NCBI GenBank assembly: GCA_024225275.1 | Contig: JAAEMS010000179.1 | Coordinates: forward strand, 1 to 36,972 | Source: Actinomycetes bacterium | GTDB lineage: Bacteria; Actinomycetota; Acidimicrobiia; Acidimicrobiales; JAAEMS01 | Reading direction: 5' to 3' | Length of the DNA stretch: 36,972 bases | In this document: piece after piece, positions 16,568 through 24,851 of the stretch | Position numbering within the stretch: the stretch's first letter is position 1 | Layout of the letters: every line of letters starts with the position of its first letter | Notes under the pieces: generated by a model | Told to the model about the DNA's origin: nothing | Databases searched by the model: none | What the model saw: only the letters and a program-made list of their open reading frames with translations | Position numbers and translations under genes: made by a program

Positions 16568-18952
16568 GTGCTGTCGGGATACCGGGTCCTCGATCTCACC
16601 GACGACCGAGGTCATCTGGCCGGACACCTACTTGCCCAGTTGGGGGCCGACGTGGTCCTGGTCGAGCCGCCGGGCGGGCACCGCACCCGCCACCGGGGGC
16701 CCTTCATCGGCGACGTGGCCGATCCCGAGCGTTCACTCGAGTTCCATTCATTCAATCGGGGCAAGCGGTCGGTGGTGCTCGACGGACCCAATCAACTGGC
16801 CCAGCTGGCGGCCGGAGCCGACGCGGTGATTTCGTGCGGAGCGATCGACGTCGACCTCGGCCAGCTCCGCGCCGCCCACCCCCACCTGGTGACGGCCTCG
16901 ATCAGTGCCTTCGGCGAGACCGGACCCAAAGCCGGCTGGGCGGCCACCGACCTGACCATCGCCGCATCCAGCGGCACCATGTCGATCACCGGCGACACCG
17001 ACCGGCCCCCGGTCCGCATCGGTGTGCCCCAGACCTGGCACAACGCAGCCGCCGACGTGGCCGGCGCCGTGCTCATGGCCCTTCACGAACGGCGTCGATC
17101 GGGCAAGGGTCAACACATCGATGCATCGGCTCAGCAGTCCTTCGCCGACTGCACCCAGTTCCAGATGATGAACGCCCTGGTGGGGGGCGAGATCCCCAAC
17201 CGACTGCCCGGCGCCATCCAGCTGGGTGACTTCCTCATTCCCTGGGTGTACGAGTGCGCCGACGGTCATGTGACGGTCACCTTCCTGTTCGGGCCGATGA
17301 TCGGGCCGTTCACGACCAGGATGATGGGCTGGATCCACGAAGAGGGCTTCTGTGGTGAGGAGCTGAGCGACAAGAACTGGATCGATTTCGGCATGGACGT
17401 GTTCGAGGGACGCGAGTCGATCGATACGTTCAACGATGCCATCCACTCCCTCACCGCGTTCGTGAAGACCAAGACCAAGGACGAGCTGCTCGAACGGGGC
17501 CTGGCCGAGAACCTTCTCATCGCCCCCATCACCACCACCGCTGATGTGATGGCCCTGCCCCAGTTGAGCGAGCGCGACTACTGGCAGCCGGTCGACCTTC
17601 CCGGTGGGGTGAACGCCCGCTTCCCGGGCTCGATCACCAAGACCAGCGGCCCCGCCCTTCCCAGCCTGGCCCCGGCCCCCACCCTCGGAGCCCACACGAT
17701 CGAGGTTCGCGAGGACGCCCGGCGGCCGGTCGTCGGGACCCAGGACGAGTCGCCCGAGCGGCCCCTCGACGACGTGAAGATCCTCGACTTCATGTGGGCC
17801 ATGGCCGGCCCGGGCACGACCCGCACCATGGCCGACTTCGGCGCCACGGTCGTGAAGATCGAGAGCGAGTCCAAGCCCGACGTCCTGCGAGGCGTGAACC
17901 CGTTCATCGGCGAAGAGGGGGGCCAGGAGAACGCCCTCCAGTTCCACTCCCTCAACGCCGGCAAGATGGACCTCACCCTCGACCTCACCACGCCCGAGGC
18001 CCGCGATGTCGTGTTCGATCTCGTGAAGTGGTGCGACGTCCTGACCGAGTCGTTCTCACCCAAGGCCATGGCCAACTGGGGTTTCGCCTACGAGGACCTC
18101 CGCAAGGTCAACCCCGACCTGGTCATGTTCTCCAGCTGCCTGATGGGCCAGACCGGACCGATGCGGATGTACGCCGGATTCGGCACCATGGCCGCCGCCA
18201 TCGCCGGCTTCTACCCCATCACCGGCTGGCCCGACCGCATCCCCGCGGGACCCTTCACCGCCTACACCGACTACATCTCGCCCCGCCTGTCAGTGGCCGT
18301 GATCATGGCCGCCCTGGAACACCGCGACCGAACCGGCGAGGGCCAGCACCTCGACTTCGCCCAGATCGAAGCAGCCCTCCACTTCCTGGCACCCGCCCTG
18401 CTCGATGAGGAGATCAACGGTCGGACCGCGCACCGCCACGGCAACGCCGACCCCCACCTGACCCCGCACGGCGTCTACCCGTCGGCCGGTGAGGACCGCT
18501 GGGTCGCCGTCGCCTGTGAGACCGACCAGGAGTGGGCTGCTCTGGCCGCGATCGTGGGGCTCGAGGAGGTGGCGGCCCTGCCCGTTGCCGAGCGGCGGGT
18601 GCGGTCCCACGAGATCGATGCCGCCATCTCGGCCTGGACGTCCGACCACGATCCCCACCAGGCCCAGGACATCCTCCAGGCTGCAAACGTGCCGAGCCAT
18701 ATGGTCAACAACGCGGCCGATGTCGTGGTCGACCCCCAGATGAAGGCCCGCGACCACTACCTGTCGGTCCCCCACCCAATCCACGGCAACACCTGGGTCG
18801 AGAACCACAATTTCGTCATGTCGCGCACTCCCGGCCGAGTCGACTGGGGAGGCCCCATGTTCGGTCAGCACAATATGGAGGTGCTCGAGGGCATCCTCGG
18901 CTATGACGGCGACCGCATCGCCGAGCTGGTCATCGCCGGCGCGATCAGCTGA
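16568..18952 (+). CDS. two-domain class III (CaiB/BaiF) CoA-transferase
   Basis: The 794-residue protein is two CaiB/BaiF domains in tandem (about 1-385 and 401-794), each starting with a Rossmann-like strand (GYRVLDLT, VKILDFMWAMAGPG). Class III enzymes move CoA between carboxylates through an Asp thioester. Counting back from the conserved GxGQ, the second domain has that Asp (D568, TAYTDYISPRL), while the first has W157 at the same place (PQTWHNAA). The first half is therefore probably a structural or binding partner, as proposed for heterodimeric relatives such as BbsEF. The GTG at 16568 has AAGGGAG upstream and is preferred to the ATG at 16532. The substrate is unknown; nearby acyl-CoA genes suggest carboxylate activation. 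Confidence 0.87.
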   Translation: MLSGYRVLDLTDDRGHLAGHLLAQLGADVVLVEPPGGHRTRHRGPFIGDVADPERSLEFHSFNRGKRSVVLDGPNQLAQLAAGADAVISCGAIDVDLGQLRAAHPHLVTASISAFGETGPKAGWAATDLTIAASSGTMSITGDTDRPPVRIGVPQTWHNAAADVAGAVLMALHERRRSGKGQHIDASAQQSFADCTQFQMMNALVGGEIPNRLPGAIQLGDFLIPWVYECADGHVTVTFLFGPMIGPFTTRMMGWIHEEGFCGEELSDKNWIDFGMDVFEGRESIDTFNDAIHSLTAFVKTKTKDELLERGLAENLLIAPITTTADVMALPQLSERDYWQPVDLPGGVNARFPGSITKTSGPALPSLAPAPTLGAHTIEVREDARRPVVGTQDESPERPLDDVKILDFMWAMAGPGTTRTMADFGATVVKIESESKPDVLRGVNPFIGEEGGQENALQFHSLNAGKMDLTLDLTTPEARDVVFDLVKWCDVLTESFSPKAMANWGFAYEDLRKVNPDLVMFSSCLMGQTGPMRMYAGFGTMAAAIAGFYPITGWPDRIPAGPFTAYTDYISPRLSVAVIMAALEHRDRTGEGQHLDFAQIEAALHFLAPALLDEEINGRTAHRHGNADPHLTPHGVYPSAGEDRWVAVACETDQEWAALAAIVGLEEVAALPVAERRVRSHEIDAAISAWTSDHDPHQAQDILQAANVPSHMVNNAADVVVDPQMKARDHYLSVPHPIHGNTWVENHNFVMSRTPGRVDWGGPMFGQHNMEVLEGILGYDGDRIAELVIAGAIS

Positions 18953-18990
18953 TTCTGATCCCGCCGGCGCGCCGGTCACCCCAGCAGCCG

Positions 18991-19036
18991 AGGATGAGGC
19001 GGATCGCGTCACCCGTGAGGCAATCGGCCTCATCCT
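18991..19036. terminator. 10-bp inverted repeat between convergent genes
   Basis: AGGATGAGGC (18991-19000) and GCCTCATCCT (19027-19036) flank 26 bases, 38 nt after the CoA-transferase stop and spanning the stop of the small convergent lipoprotein gene. It may act as a transcript end for both. No T-tract is present, so it would be factor-assisted if it terminates at all. Confidence 0.35.
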
Positions 19037-19224
19037 GGCGCTTGGTCCGGTGCGATCGCAGGGGAGGGCCGGATACTCGCCGGCAGACCGGCCAGGGTCG
19101 TGTCGGGCGATTCGACGACGGCCCCTGGTGTCGAGCCGGAGGAGCAGCCGGCCGACACCAAGGCCGTGAGCAGGGCGACGCCAACCAGTCGTCGTGCAGT
19201 CGTGAGTCGACCGCGCTCAGCCAT
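19030..19224 (-). CDS. small lipoprotein of unknown function
   Basis: A 64-residue frame on the minus strand with a positively charged start (MAERGRLTTARR), a hydrophobic core and a lipobox ending at C27 (LVSAGC). A short Ser/Thr/Pro-rich tail of about 37 residues follows and has no recognisable domain. Third positions are G/C rich. It is divergent from the lytic transglycosylase lipoprotein gene, with 71 nt between the starts. It could be a tiny envelope lipoprotein or the N-terminal remnant of a larger one. The frame also stays open and coding-like for about 20 codons upstream of the ATG. Confidence 0.5.
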   Translation of the reverse strand: MAERGRLTTARRLVGVALLTALVSAGCSSGSTPGAVVESPDTTLAGLPASIRPSPAIAPDQAPG

Positions 19225-19282
19225 TGTCGGTTCTTCGGCATCTGGGTCGTGCGACTGGAGCCATTCGGCCCATTCCTTGTCG

Positions 19283-19288
19283 TACCCT
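19283..19288 (+). promoter_or_regulatory. -10 box of the transglycosylase gene (leaderless type)
   Basis: TACCCT lies 7 nt before the GTG at 19296. This match decided the start: the longer frame from 19224 would put 24 unlikely residues in front of the signal peptide. Confidence 0.55.
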
Positions 19289-19295
19289 CGATGTT

Positions 19296-20300
19296 GTGGC
19301 CTCCTCCCTCCGTCTTCTGCCGCCCGGGCTGCTGCTGGTGGGAGTCCTGGTGGTCGCCGCCTGTTCGGGTCCACTCGAGGACGGGTCCACGCCTCAGAAC
19401 GCAGCAACCGAACCGACGAACCCGGACACCACGGTCGCCCTCGCCCAGCCGGCGACCACCACGACGACCACACCACCCCTCTTCGAGGAGGCCCCCAACG
19501 GCGCCCCCCTCGCCGCCGAGACCCCCGAAGGTCTGGCCGCCCAGCTCGAATGGGCCCACGGGGTGATCTCGAATCCGACGGCCCCGCCTGAAGAGCTCGA
19601 CCGCGCGGGCCACCTCCACCAGGTCGCCTACCGGAAGCTGGGCCGCAACCCGGAGTGGGACGATGGGGTGGCCGCCGCCCTCCCCGCCCGGCTCGTTCCC
19701 GCCGTGCTGGCCGGCGCTGGTGCCCGCCGCCCGTTCAAGAACCTGCTGAGCGAGCCGCCGGCCAATCTGCCGGCTTGGGAGATCGTCGAGCCGGTCCCAG
19801 CCGACGAACTGCTGGCCCACTATCGCGAGGCCGAGACCGTGTTCGGGATCCCGTGGCAGTACCTGGCGGCCATCAACCTGGTCGAGACCGGTATGGGCCG
19901 TATCCGGGGGTTGTCCACCGCCGGCGCCCGCGGCCCGATGCAGTTCATCCCTGCCACCTGGGAGCGCTTCGGTGAGGGCGACATCGACGACCCTCGCGAC
20001 TCGATCATGGCGGCCGCCCGCTACCTGTCCTACGAGGCCGAACGCGAGGGCGGGCCGGTCGAACCGGGGTCGGCCGCCCTGCTCGACGCCCTCTGGCACT
20101 ACAACAACCACGACAGCTACGTGATCGGGGTCAAGGCCTTCGCCGACCTGATGATCGCCGACGAGCGGGCCTTCTACGGCTACCACCAGTGGGAGATCTA
20201 CTACTGGTCGACCGAGGGCGACATCTGGCTACCCGTGGGGTGGCGCAGCGAAGAATCAATCCCTGCCGCCGACTGGGTGGCCGCCAACCCTCAGGGGTGA
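19296..20300 (+). CDS. lytic murein transglycosylase lipoprotein (SLT fold)
   Basis: The 334-residue protein has a signal peptide with lipobox ending at C23 (LVVAAC), a Thr-rich linker to about residue 60, a helical region, and an SLT/MltB-type catalytic domain. INLVETGMGR (catalytic Glu E197) followed by GARGPMQFIPATW is the family signature. WHYNNHDSYV and the later AFYGYHQWEIYYWS complete the domain. It would cleave the MurNAc-GlcNAc bonds of peptidoglycan from the outer face of the membrane, in wall remodelling or as a resuscitation-like factor. It starts divergently from the small lipoprotein gene, and its stop is only 5 nt from the stop of the convergent lyase gene. Confidence 0.88.
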   Translation: MASSLRLLPPGLLLVGVLVVAACSGPLEDGSTPQNAATEPTNPDTTVALAQPATTTTTTPPLFEEAPNGAPLAAETPEGLAAQLEWAHGVISNPTAPPEELDRAGHLHQVAYRKLGRNPEWDDGVAAALPARLVPAVLAGAGARRPFKNLLSEPPANLPAWEIVEPVPADELLAHYREAETVFGIPWQYLAAINLVETGMGRIRGLSTAGARGPMQFIPATWERFGEGDIDDPRDSIMAAARYLSYEAEREGGPVEPGSAALLDALWHYNNHDSYVIGVKAFADLMIADERAFYGYHQWEIYYWSTEGDIWLPVGWRSEESIPAADWVAANPQG

Positions 20301-20305
20301 GCCAG

Positions 20306-21961
20306 TCAGCGGGTGAGCCAGCCGTGGACCTGAGGCTTGCGACCGGCCTTGGGGTCGAGACGGACGTGCACGATGGCCGGGCCCTCGAGCGCGGCCGCGT
20401 TGTCGAGGGCGGCCCTCAGATCGGCGGGGTCCTCGACATGGAAGCTGCCGGCCCCGAAGGCCTCGGCGATCTTCTCGTAGCGGGCGGTGGGGAGATACAC
20501 GCTCGGAGGTGGTGGTCCGTCCTCGGGTAGTTCGGCCACGCCGCCACCGATCCCGTTGTTGTTCAGGATCACCACGATGACGGGAAGCTGATGGCGACAG
20601 ATCGTCTCCATTTCCATACCACTGAACCCGAAGGCCGAATCGCCCTGAACCGACACGACCCGTTTCCCCGGATTGCAGACCGCGGCGGCCACCGCGAAGC
20701 CGAGACCGATGCCCATCGTGCCGTAACTGCCGGCGTCGAGCCGGTGTCGGGGCTCGATGTTGGGCATCTGGGTGCGCCCGATGTCCATGGTGTTGGCGCC
20801 CTCACCGACGATGAGATCGTCGGGCTTCAACCAATCGGCGATGTCGCGGAAGGCCCGGTAGTAGTTCATGGGCGCCGACTCGTCGGCCTTCATGCCGGCC
20901 ACCGCTTCCTCGTTGGCCGCGATCTTCTCGGCGATCGAGGTGCGCCACGCGGTTTCGGCCTCGTAGCGCCAGGGGTCGTCGGCCAGTTCGGCGTTGAGCT
21001 GGCCCATGATGGCCTTGCCGTCGCCCACCAGTGCGACCTCGGCCGGCACATTGTGGCCGATCTGTTCGGGGTAGGAGTCGAGCTGGAGCACCTTCACGTT
21101 CGGGTTGAACCGGGGCTTGGCGCCGAAGTGCATGATCCAGTTGAGGCGGGCACCCGCCAACAGGATGACGTCGGCCTCCTGGAGCGCATGCGAGCGGGCC
21201 GCGCCCACCGACAGGGGATGATCGTCGGGAACCACACCCTTGCCCATCGGTGAGGCGAGGAACGGCACCTGGGTCCGGTCGATGAACTGCCGTACCTCGT
21301 CCTCGGCCCGCGACCAGGCCATGCCCTTGCCCACGATGGCGAGAGGCTTCTCGGCCCCCTTCAGGGCGGCGATGGCCTTGCGCACCGAGTCGGGCTCGGC
21401 GTGGGTGCGAGGTGGTTCGCCGACGGTCGGTGCGGTGCCAATGGTTTCCTCGTCGACCCGGCCGTCGATGATGTCGGCCGGCATGTCGAGGTACACCGGA
21501 CCCGGGCGGCCGAACAGCGACGTACGGATGGCCTGCTCGACGTAGTAGGGGATCCGGTCGTGGGATTCGACACGGTGGGCGTACTTGCACCACATCTTGG
21601 CCGCCGCCACCTGGTCCTCTTCCTGGAAGGCCCCCATGCCGTTCTGGTCGGTGGGCGACGCCCCACCGATCAGGATCATCGGCCACAGGTTCTCCTTGGC
21701 GTTGGCCAACCCGGCGAGGGCATGGATCACCCCCGGGCCCGACACGACGAGGCAGCCCTGGGGTCGACCCGTGAGGTACCCGGCCGCTTGGGCGGCGTAT
21801 GACGCCGACTGCTCGTTACGCATGCCGATGAAGGTGATTCCCTCCTTCTGCAAGGCGTACGCAACGGGGACCACGGGGAACCCGACGATTCCGAAGACGT
21901 ACTCGACGCCCTGTTGCTCGAGGTTGCGGGCCAGGATCCTGGCGCCGGAGATCTCGGCCAT
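20306..21961 (-). CDS. ThDP-dependent 2-hydroxyacyl-CoA lyase / oxalyl-CoA decarboxylase family enzyme
   Basis: The 551-residue enzyme has the three ThDP-enzyme domains. E50 (GMRNEQSASY) is the cofactor-activating Glu, and GDSAFGF (440-446) with NNNG (467-470) is the ThDP/Mg motif. Details such as GARLNWIMHFG, MNYY, ANTMDIGRTQ and the C-terminal WLTR fit 2-hydroxyacyl-CoA lyases (HACL) better than oxalyl-CoA decarboxylases. HACLs split 2-hydroxyacyl-CoA into an aldehyde or ketone plus formyl-CoA. The Tyr normally found after NNNGI in both groups is G472 here, so substrate handling may differ. GGGAG upstream of the ATG supports the start. It is the second gene of an operon with a class III CoA-transferase, 26 nt apart, which would supply or recycle CoA. 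Confidence 0.85.
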   Translation of the reverse strand: MAEISGARILARNLEQQGVEYVFGIVGFPVVPVAYALQKEGITFIGMRNEQSASYAAQAAGYLTGRPQGCLVVSGPGVIHALAGLANAKENLWPMILIGGASPTDQNGMGAFQEEDQVAAAKMWCKYAHRVESHDRIPYYVEQAIRTSLFGRPGPVYLDMPADIIDGRVDEETIGTAPTVGEPPRTHAEPDSVRKAIAALKGAEKPLAIVGKGMAWSRAEDEVRQFIDRTQVPFLASPMGKGVVPDDHPLSVGAARSHALQEADVILLAGARLNWIMHFGAKPRFNPNVKVLQLDSYPEQIGHNVPAEVALVGDGKAIMGQLNAELADDPWRYEAETAWRTSIAEKIAANEEAVAGMKADESAPMNYYRAFRDIADWLKPDDLIVGEGANTMDIGRTQMPNIEPRHRLDAGSYGTMGIGLGFAVAAAVCNPGKRVVSVQGDSAFGFSGMEMETICRHQLPVIVVILNNNGIGGGVAELPEDGPPPPSVYLPTARYEKIAEAFGAGSFHVEDPADLRAALDNAAALEGPAIVHVRLDPKAGRKPQVHGWLTR

Positions 21962-21987
21962 GGTGACGACTCCCTAGTTGTTGCAGG

Positions 21988-23052
21988 TCACGGCTGACTC
22001 TCGATGACATCACGGTCGTTGGGCACCGGACCGTGCTCGGGGTGCTCGATGGTCTTCACGAAACCCCGCTCGACCAGGTGGGGGTCGTGGAGCAGGTCGG
22101 CGGTGTCGAGAACGGGGCCGCCGGGAACTCCCACAGCCGCCAGCTTCTCGGCGATCTCGTACTTCGTGAACCGGCTCGTCCAGCCCGCGATCTCGACAGA
22201 CAGCTCGGCGGCGTTCTCCATCCGAGCGCGGGCGCGGGCGAATCGGGGATCTTCGGCCAGCTCTGGTCGGTTCATGGCGGCACAGAGGTCGGTGAACATC
22301 CGCGGGGTCACGGCCATGATCATGACGAAGTCGTTGGGGCCGCCCCCGGCCGCGGGGTAGAGGTTGCTGGTGGCCATGGCCCCGTTGCCGTTGCGGGGAG
22401 CCGCCGCCTCGCCCCAGCCGGGGACCATGGCGATGCGGGTACGCATGTAGTACGTCATGGCCTCCTGCATCGAGACCTCGATGCGTTGGCCTTCGCCGGT
22501 GCGCAGCTTCTGTACATAGGCCGCCACTATGGCCAGGGCCAGCTGCACCCCGGTGCCCGAGTCGCCGGTGGTGGGCCCGGGAAGCAGGGGATCACCGTCG
22601 GGGTAGCCGGTGGTCGACAGGGCACCGGCGGCGGCCTGGGCGACACCGTCGAAGCACTTGCGGTCGGCGTAGGGCCCGGTGAGACCGAACCCCTTCACCG
22701 AGGCGTAGATGATGCCGGGGTTGACTTCGGCCACCGCCTCGTAGTCGATGTCGAGCTTGTCGACCACGCCGGGGCCGTAGTTCTCGACGAACACGTCGAA
22801 GGCGGGAACGAGGCGGAGCAGGAGATCGCGACCTTCATCGGTGCGCAGGTCGATGACCACACTGCGCTTGTTGCAGTTCCAGTACATGAAGTAGTCGCGG
22901 GGGACGCCGTCCATGCCCCGAGCCGGGTCGCCGCTTCCCGGCGGTTCGATCTTGACGACGTCGGCCCCGAACCAGGCCAGGGCCTGGGTGGCCGACGGGC
23001 CGGCCTCGTACTGGGTCAGGTCGAGTATGCGAAGTCCATCGAGCGCCGGCAT
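21988..23052 (-). CDS. class III CoA-transferase (formyl-CoA transferase-like), short C-terminus
   Basis: A 354-residue CaiB/BaiF-family protein. The nucleophilic Asp is D164 (PTTGDSGTG), close to D169 of Oxalobacter formyl-CoA transferase. YWNCNKRSVVIDLRT, VENYGPGVVDKL and ASVKGFGLTGPYA are family segments. It ends at IEHPEHGPVPNDRDVIESQP, about 40-50 residues early: the usual final strand and RAPLLGEHT-type tail are missing, which may impair the interlocked dimer. AGAGGGG precedes the ATG by 5 nt. Paired with the lyase downstream, it probably loads a 2-hydroxy acid (or oxalate) with CoA, possibly from formyl-CoA made by the lyase. It is divergent from the unknown gene at 23131. Confidence 0.83.
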   Translation of the reverse strand: MPALDGLRILDLTQYEAGPSATQALAWFGADVVKIEPPGSGDPARGMDGVPRDYFMYWNCNKRSVVIDLRTDEGRDLLLRLVPAFDVFVENYGPGVVDKLDIDYEAVAEVNPGIIYASVKGFGLTGPYADRKCFDGVAQAAAGALSTTGYPDGDPLLPGPTTGDSGTGVQLALAIVAAYVQKLRTGEGQRIEVSMQEAMTYYMRTRIAMVPGWGEAAAPRNGNGAMATSNLYPAAGGGPNDFVMIMAVTPRMFTDLCAAMNRPELAEDPRFARARARMENAAELSVEIAGWTSRFTKYEIAEKLAAVGVPGGPVLDTADLLHDPHLVERGFVKTIEHPEHGPVPNDRDVIESQP

Positions 23053-23117
23053 GAGTTCCCCTCTTCCCCGGGGGGACGCTATTCGACTGTTCGGTCCCGT
23101 GCGCTCGGGTCGGGAGG

Positions 23118-23123
23118 TAGCGT
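23118..23123 (+). promoter_or_regulatory. -10 box of the 566-residue unknown gene (leaderless type)
   Basis: TAGCGT lies 7 nt before the ATG at 23131, and no ribosome site is present. The frame is open far upstream only because it is antisense to the CoA-transferase gene. Confidence 0.5.
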
Positions 23124-23130
23124 CGCGTCC

Positions 23131-24831
23131 ATGGCTCAGAGGGATAAGCAGGGCGGGCGCACCGCCACCCAGAACCTGTTCGAAGATGCGGCCCAGACCC
23201 TCGACACCGACGCCTCGGAGATCGACCAGTTCGCCTCATCGGTGGCGGCCATGACCGAGGGCCCCGACCCCGTGCTCAGCCCCGCGTCCCTACTCAAGGC
23301 CTGCGAGCGGTCGGCTGACGGAGCCGGGCTTCTCATGGCGCGGGCGGTGGAGCGGTTGGGCCCCTCGACCAAGCGGGCCACCGACGTGGCCCGACGGATC
23401 GAGGCCGCGGTCGATCCCGACCAGCGGGCCCTCATCGACAACCTCGGGACGATCGAGCCTTACCGGGCCTTCGCGGTGACCGACCCTCATCACGACACAT
23501 CGACGGTCTACCTACAGGGCCGCCGGCCTGGGGGCGAGACGGTCAGCGCTCACTTCTTCTGCGAGACGGGGTTCAGCGGGGCGGCGACCTCCTTCGATCC
23601 CGACGCCCCCGCCGACCGAATTCACGAAAAGGCCAGCGCCCACCCTGACGTCCTTCTCGAGGAGCTCTCGCTCCCTGTCGCCCGGGCGTGGCTCGAACAC
23701 GCCCTGGTCATGCGCGAAGAAGCCTACGACGCTGACCCTGACGACGAAGACGACAAGCTGGCCGCCGAACGGCTGCCGATTGTCGTGCACTACTTCCGTC
23801 AATGCCCCACCGGCGGGCTGCTCCCCGAGAGGGAACGGCCGACTACCGACGGTGAGGCAACCGAACTGCTTCGCCAGTTCCTGACGTCGTCGTTCGCGGC
23901 CGGTCTCGATGAGGTCGACGGCTTGGCCAAGGTGGTTGTCGATTTCGGGATGGCGGTCAACCGGCGACCCTTGTGGTGGAGTCCCACCACCGTCGAGATC
24001 TTCGGCCAGTACGCCCACCTGGTTCTCGGGCCCGGGCAGGCGGAGAGGTTGCGCCCCGTCACCAGGGCCTGGGCTCAGTGGGCCGGCCATCGACTCGAGA
24101 AGAGCAGTGAGGCCATCGCCGCCACCGTTGCGGCCGTCGATCATCACCTTCAGCCGGTCGGCGACCAGCCATCAGACGTCCTCGTTCTGCCTGGGGTCGG
24201 TCCGACCGGAAGCGACTGGTTCGACGATGACGACGATGAGTTCGAAGCGGCGTGGACGGCCCACGAGGCCAACGTCGCCCTCTTCGTGAGAGCCGGCCTC
24301 GAGGAGTACCAGGGGGCACCTGCCCCGGCGGGTATCGCCGAGGTGGCCTCCGCCATCCGCGAAGGGGTCCGTGACCGGATGTGGCCCCACTCGACCCTGG
24401 CCGGCTCGAACCCACCAACCGCCGCCGTTCTCGACGACACCACCGACAGCGATGTGGTGCTATGGGCGGTTGCGGCAACTATCGATCCCGACCCCGATCT
24501 CGATCAGGTCGGGGAAGAGGAGCTCACCGACGACAGCCATCCGCGGGCCTTGGCGGGGGCTCTCGACCCGGCCGACTGGGCAACCGTCATCGTCGAGGTG
24601 GTACGGACCGGGCCGGGCATGTTCTGTGGATCCGAACAGCTCACCGGGATTCTGATGGCCGCCACCGAGGGGGGTGAGGACGATGGCGACCTCATCGAAG
24701 CGGCGTTCGAGGGCAACCGGCTCCTGTGGCGGGCGGCCGGCGTCACCGACGCCGGCGACCGGCTCACCGAACTCGGGGTTTGGGCCCTGCCCCGGGCGAT
24801 CTGTCGGGCCCTGGGCACCGAGTTCGATTGA
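23131..24831 (+). CDS. acidic protein of unknown function, 566 residues
   Basis: I do not recognise this family. The protein has no signal peptide or membrane segment, is rich in Asp/Glu (for instance a DDDDDEFE run near residue 370) and appears mostly helical. The N-terminal part (about 1-110) holds short charged helices. A middle region includes ETVSAHFFCETGFSGAATSF and a central WWSPTTVEIFGQYAHLVL, and the C-terminal third (about 430-566) contains ALDPADWATVIVEV and ELGVWALPRAICRAL. Codon bias is strong throughout, so it is certainly a gene. The ATG at 23131 agrees with the -10 box. Neighbours are convergent or divergent and give no functional hint. Confidence 0.85.
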   Translation: MAQRDKQGGRTATQNLFEDAAQTLDTDASEIDQFASSVAAMTEGPDPVLSPASLLKACERSADGAGLLMARAVERLGPSTKRATDVARRIEAAVDPDQRALIDNLGTIEPYRAFAVTDPHHDTSTVYLQGRRPGGETVSAHFFCETGFSGAATSFDPDAPADRIHEKASAHPDVLLEELSLPVARAWLEHALVMREEAYDADPDDEDDKLAAERLPIVVHYFRQCPTGGLLPERERPTTDGEATELLRQFLTSSFAAGLDEVDGLAKVVVDFGMAVNRRPLWWSPTTVEIFGQYAHLVLGPGQAERLRPVTRAWAQWAGHRLEKSSEAIAATVAAVDHHLQPVGDQPSDVLVLPGVGPTGSDWFDDDDDEFEAAWTAHEANVALFVRAGLEEYQGAPAPAGIAEVASAIREGVRDRMWPHSTLAGSNPPTAAVLDDTTDSDVVLWAVAATIDPDPDLDQVGEEELTDDSHPRALAGALDPADWATVIVEVVRTGPGMFCGSEQLTGILMAATEGGEDDGDLIEAAFEGNRLLWRAAGVTDAGDRLTELGVWALPRAICRALGTEFD

Positions 24832-24851
24832 GTGGGTCTCGAGCCGTCGAG

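Noticed and set aside
20306..23052. Straightforward oxalate degradation (frc-oxc) annotation
   Set aside because: The lyase shares more segments with 2-hydroxyacyl-CoA lyases than with oxalyl-CoA decarboxylases; oxalate remains possible but should not be asserted.
22033..23130. Upstream extension of the unknown 566-residue gene (932-codon frame)
   Set aside because: The extra part is antisense to the CaiB-type gene; the ATG at 23131 with TAGCGT 7 nt upstream marks the true start.
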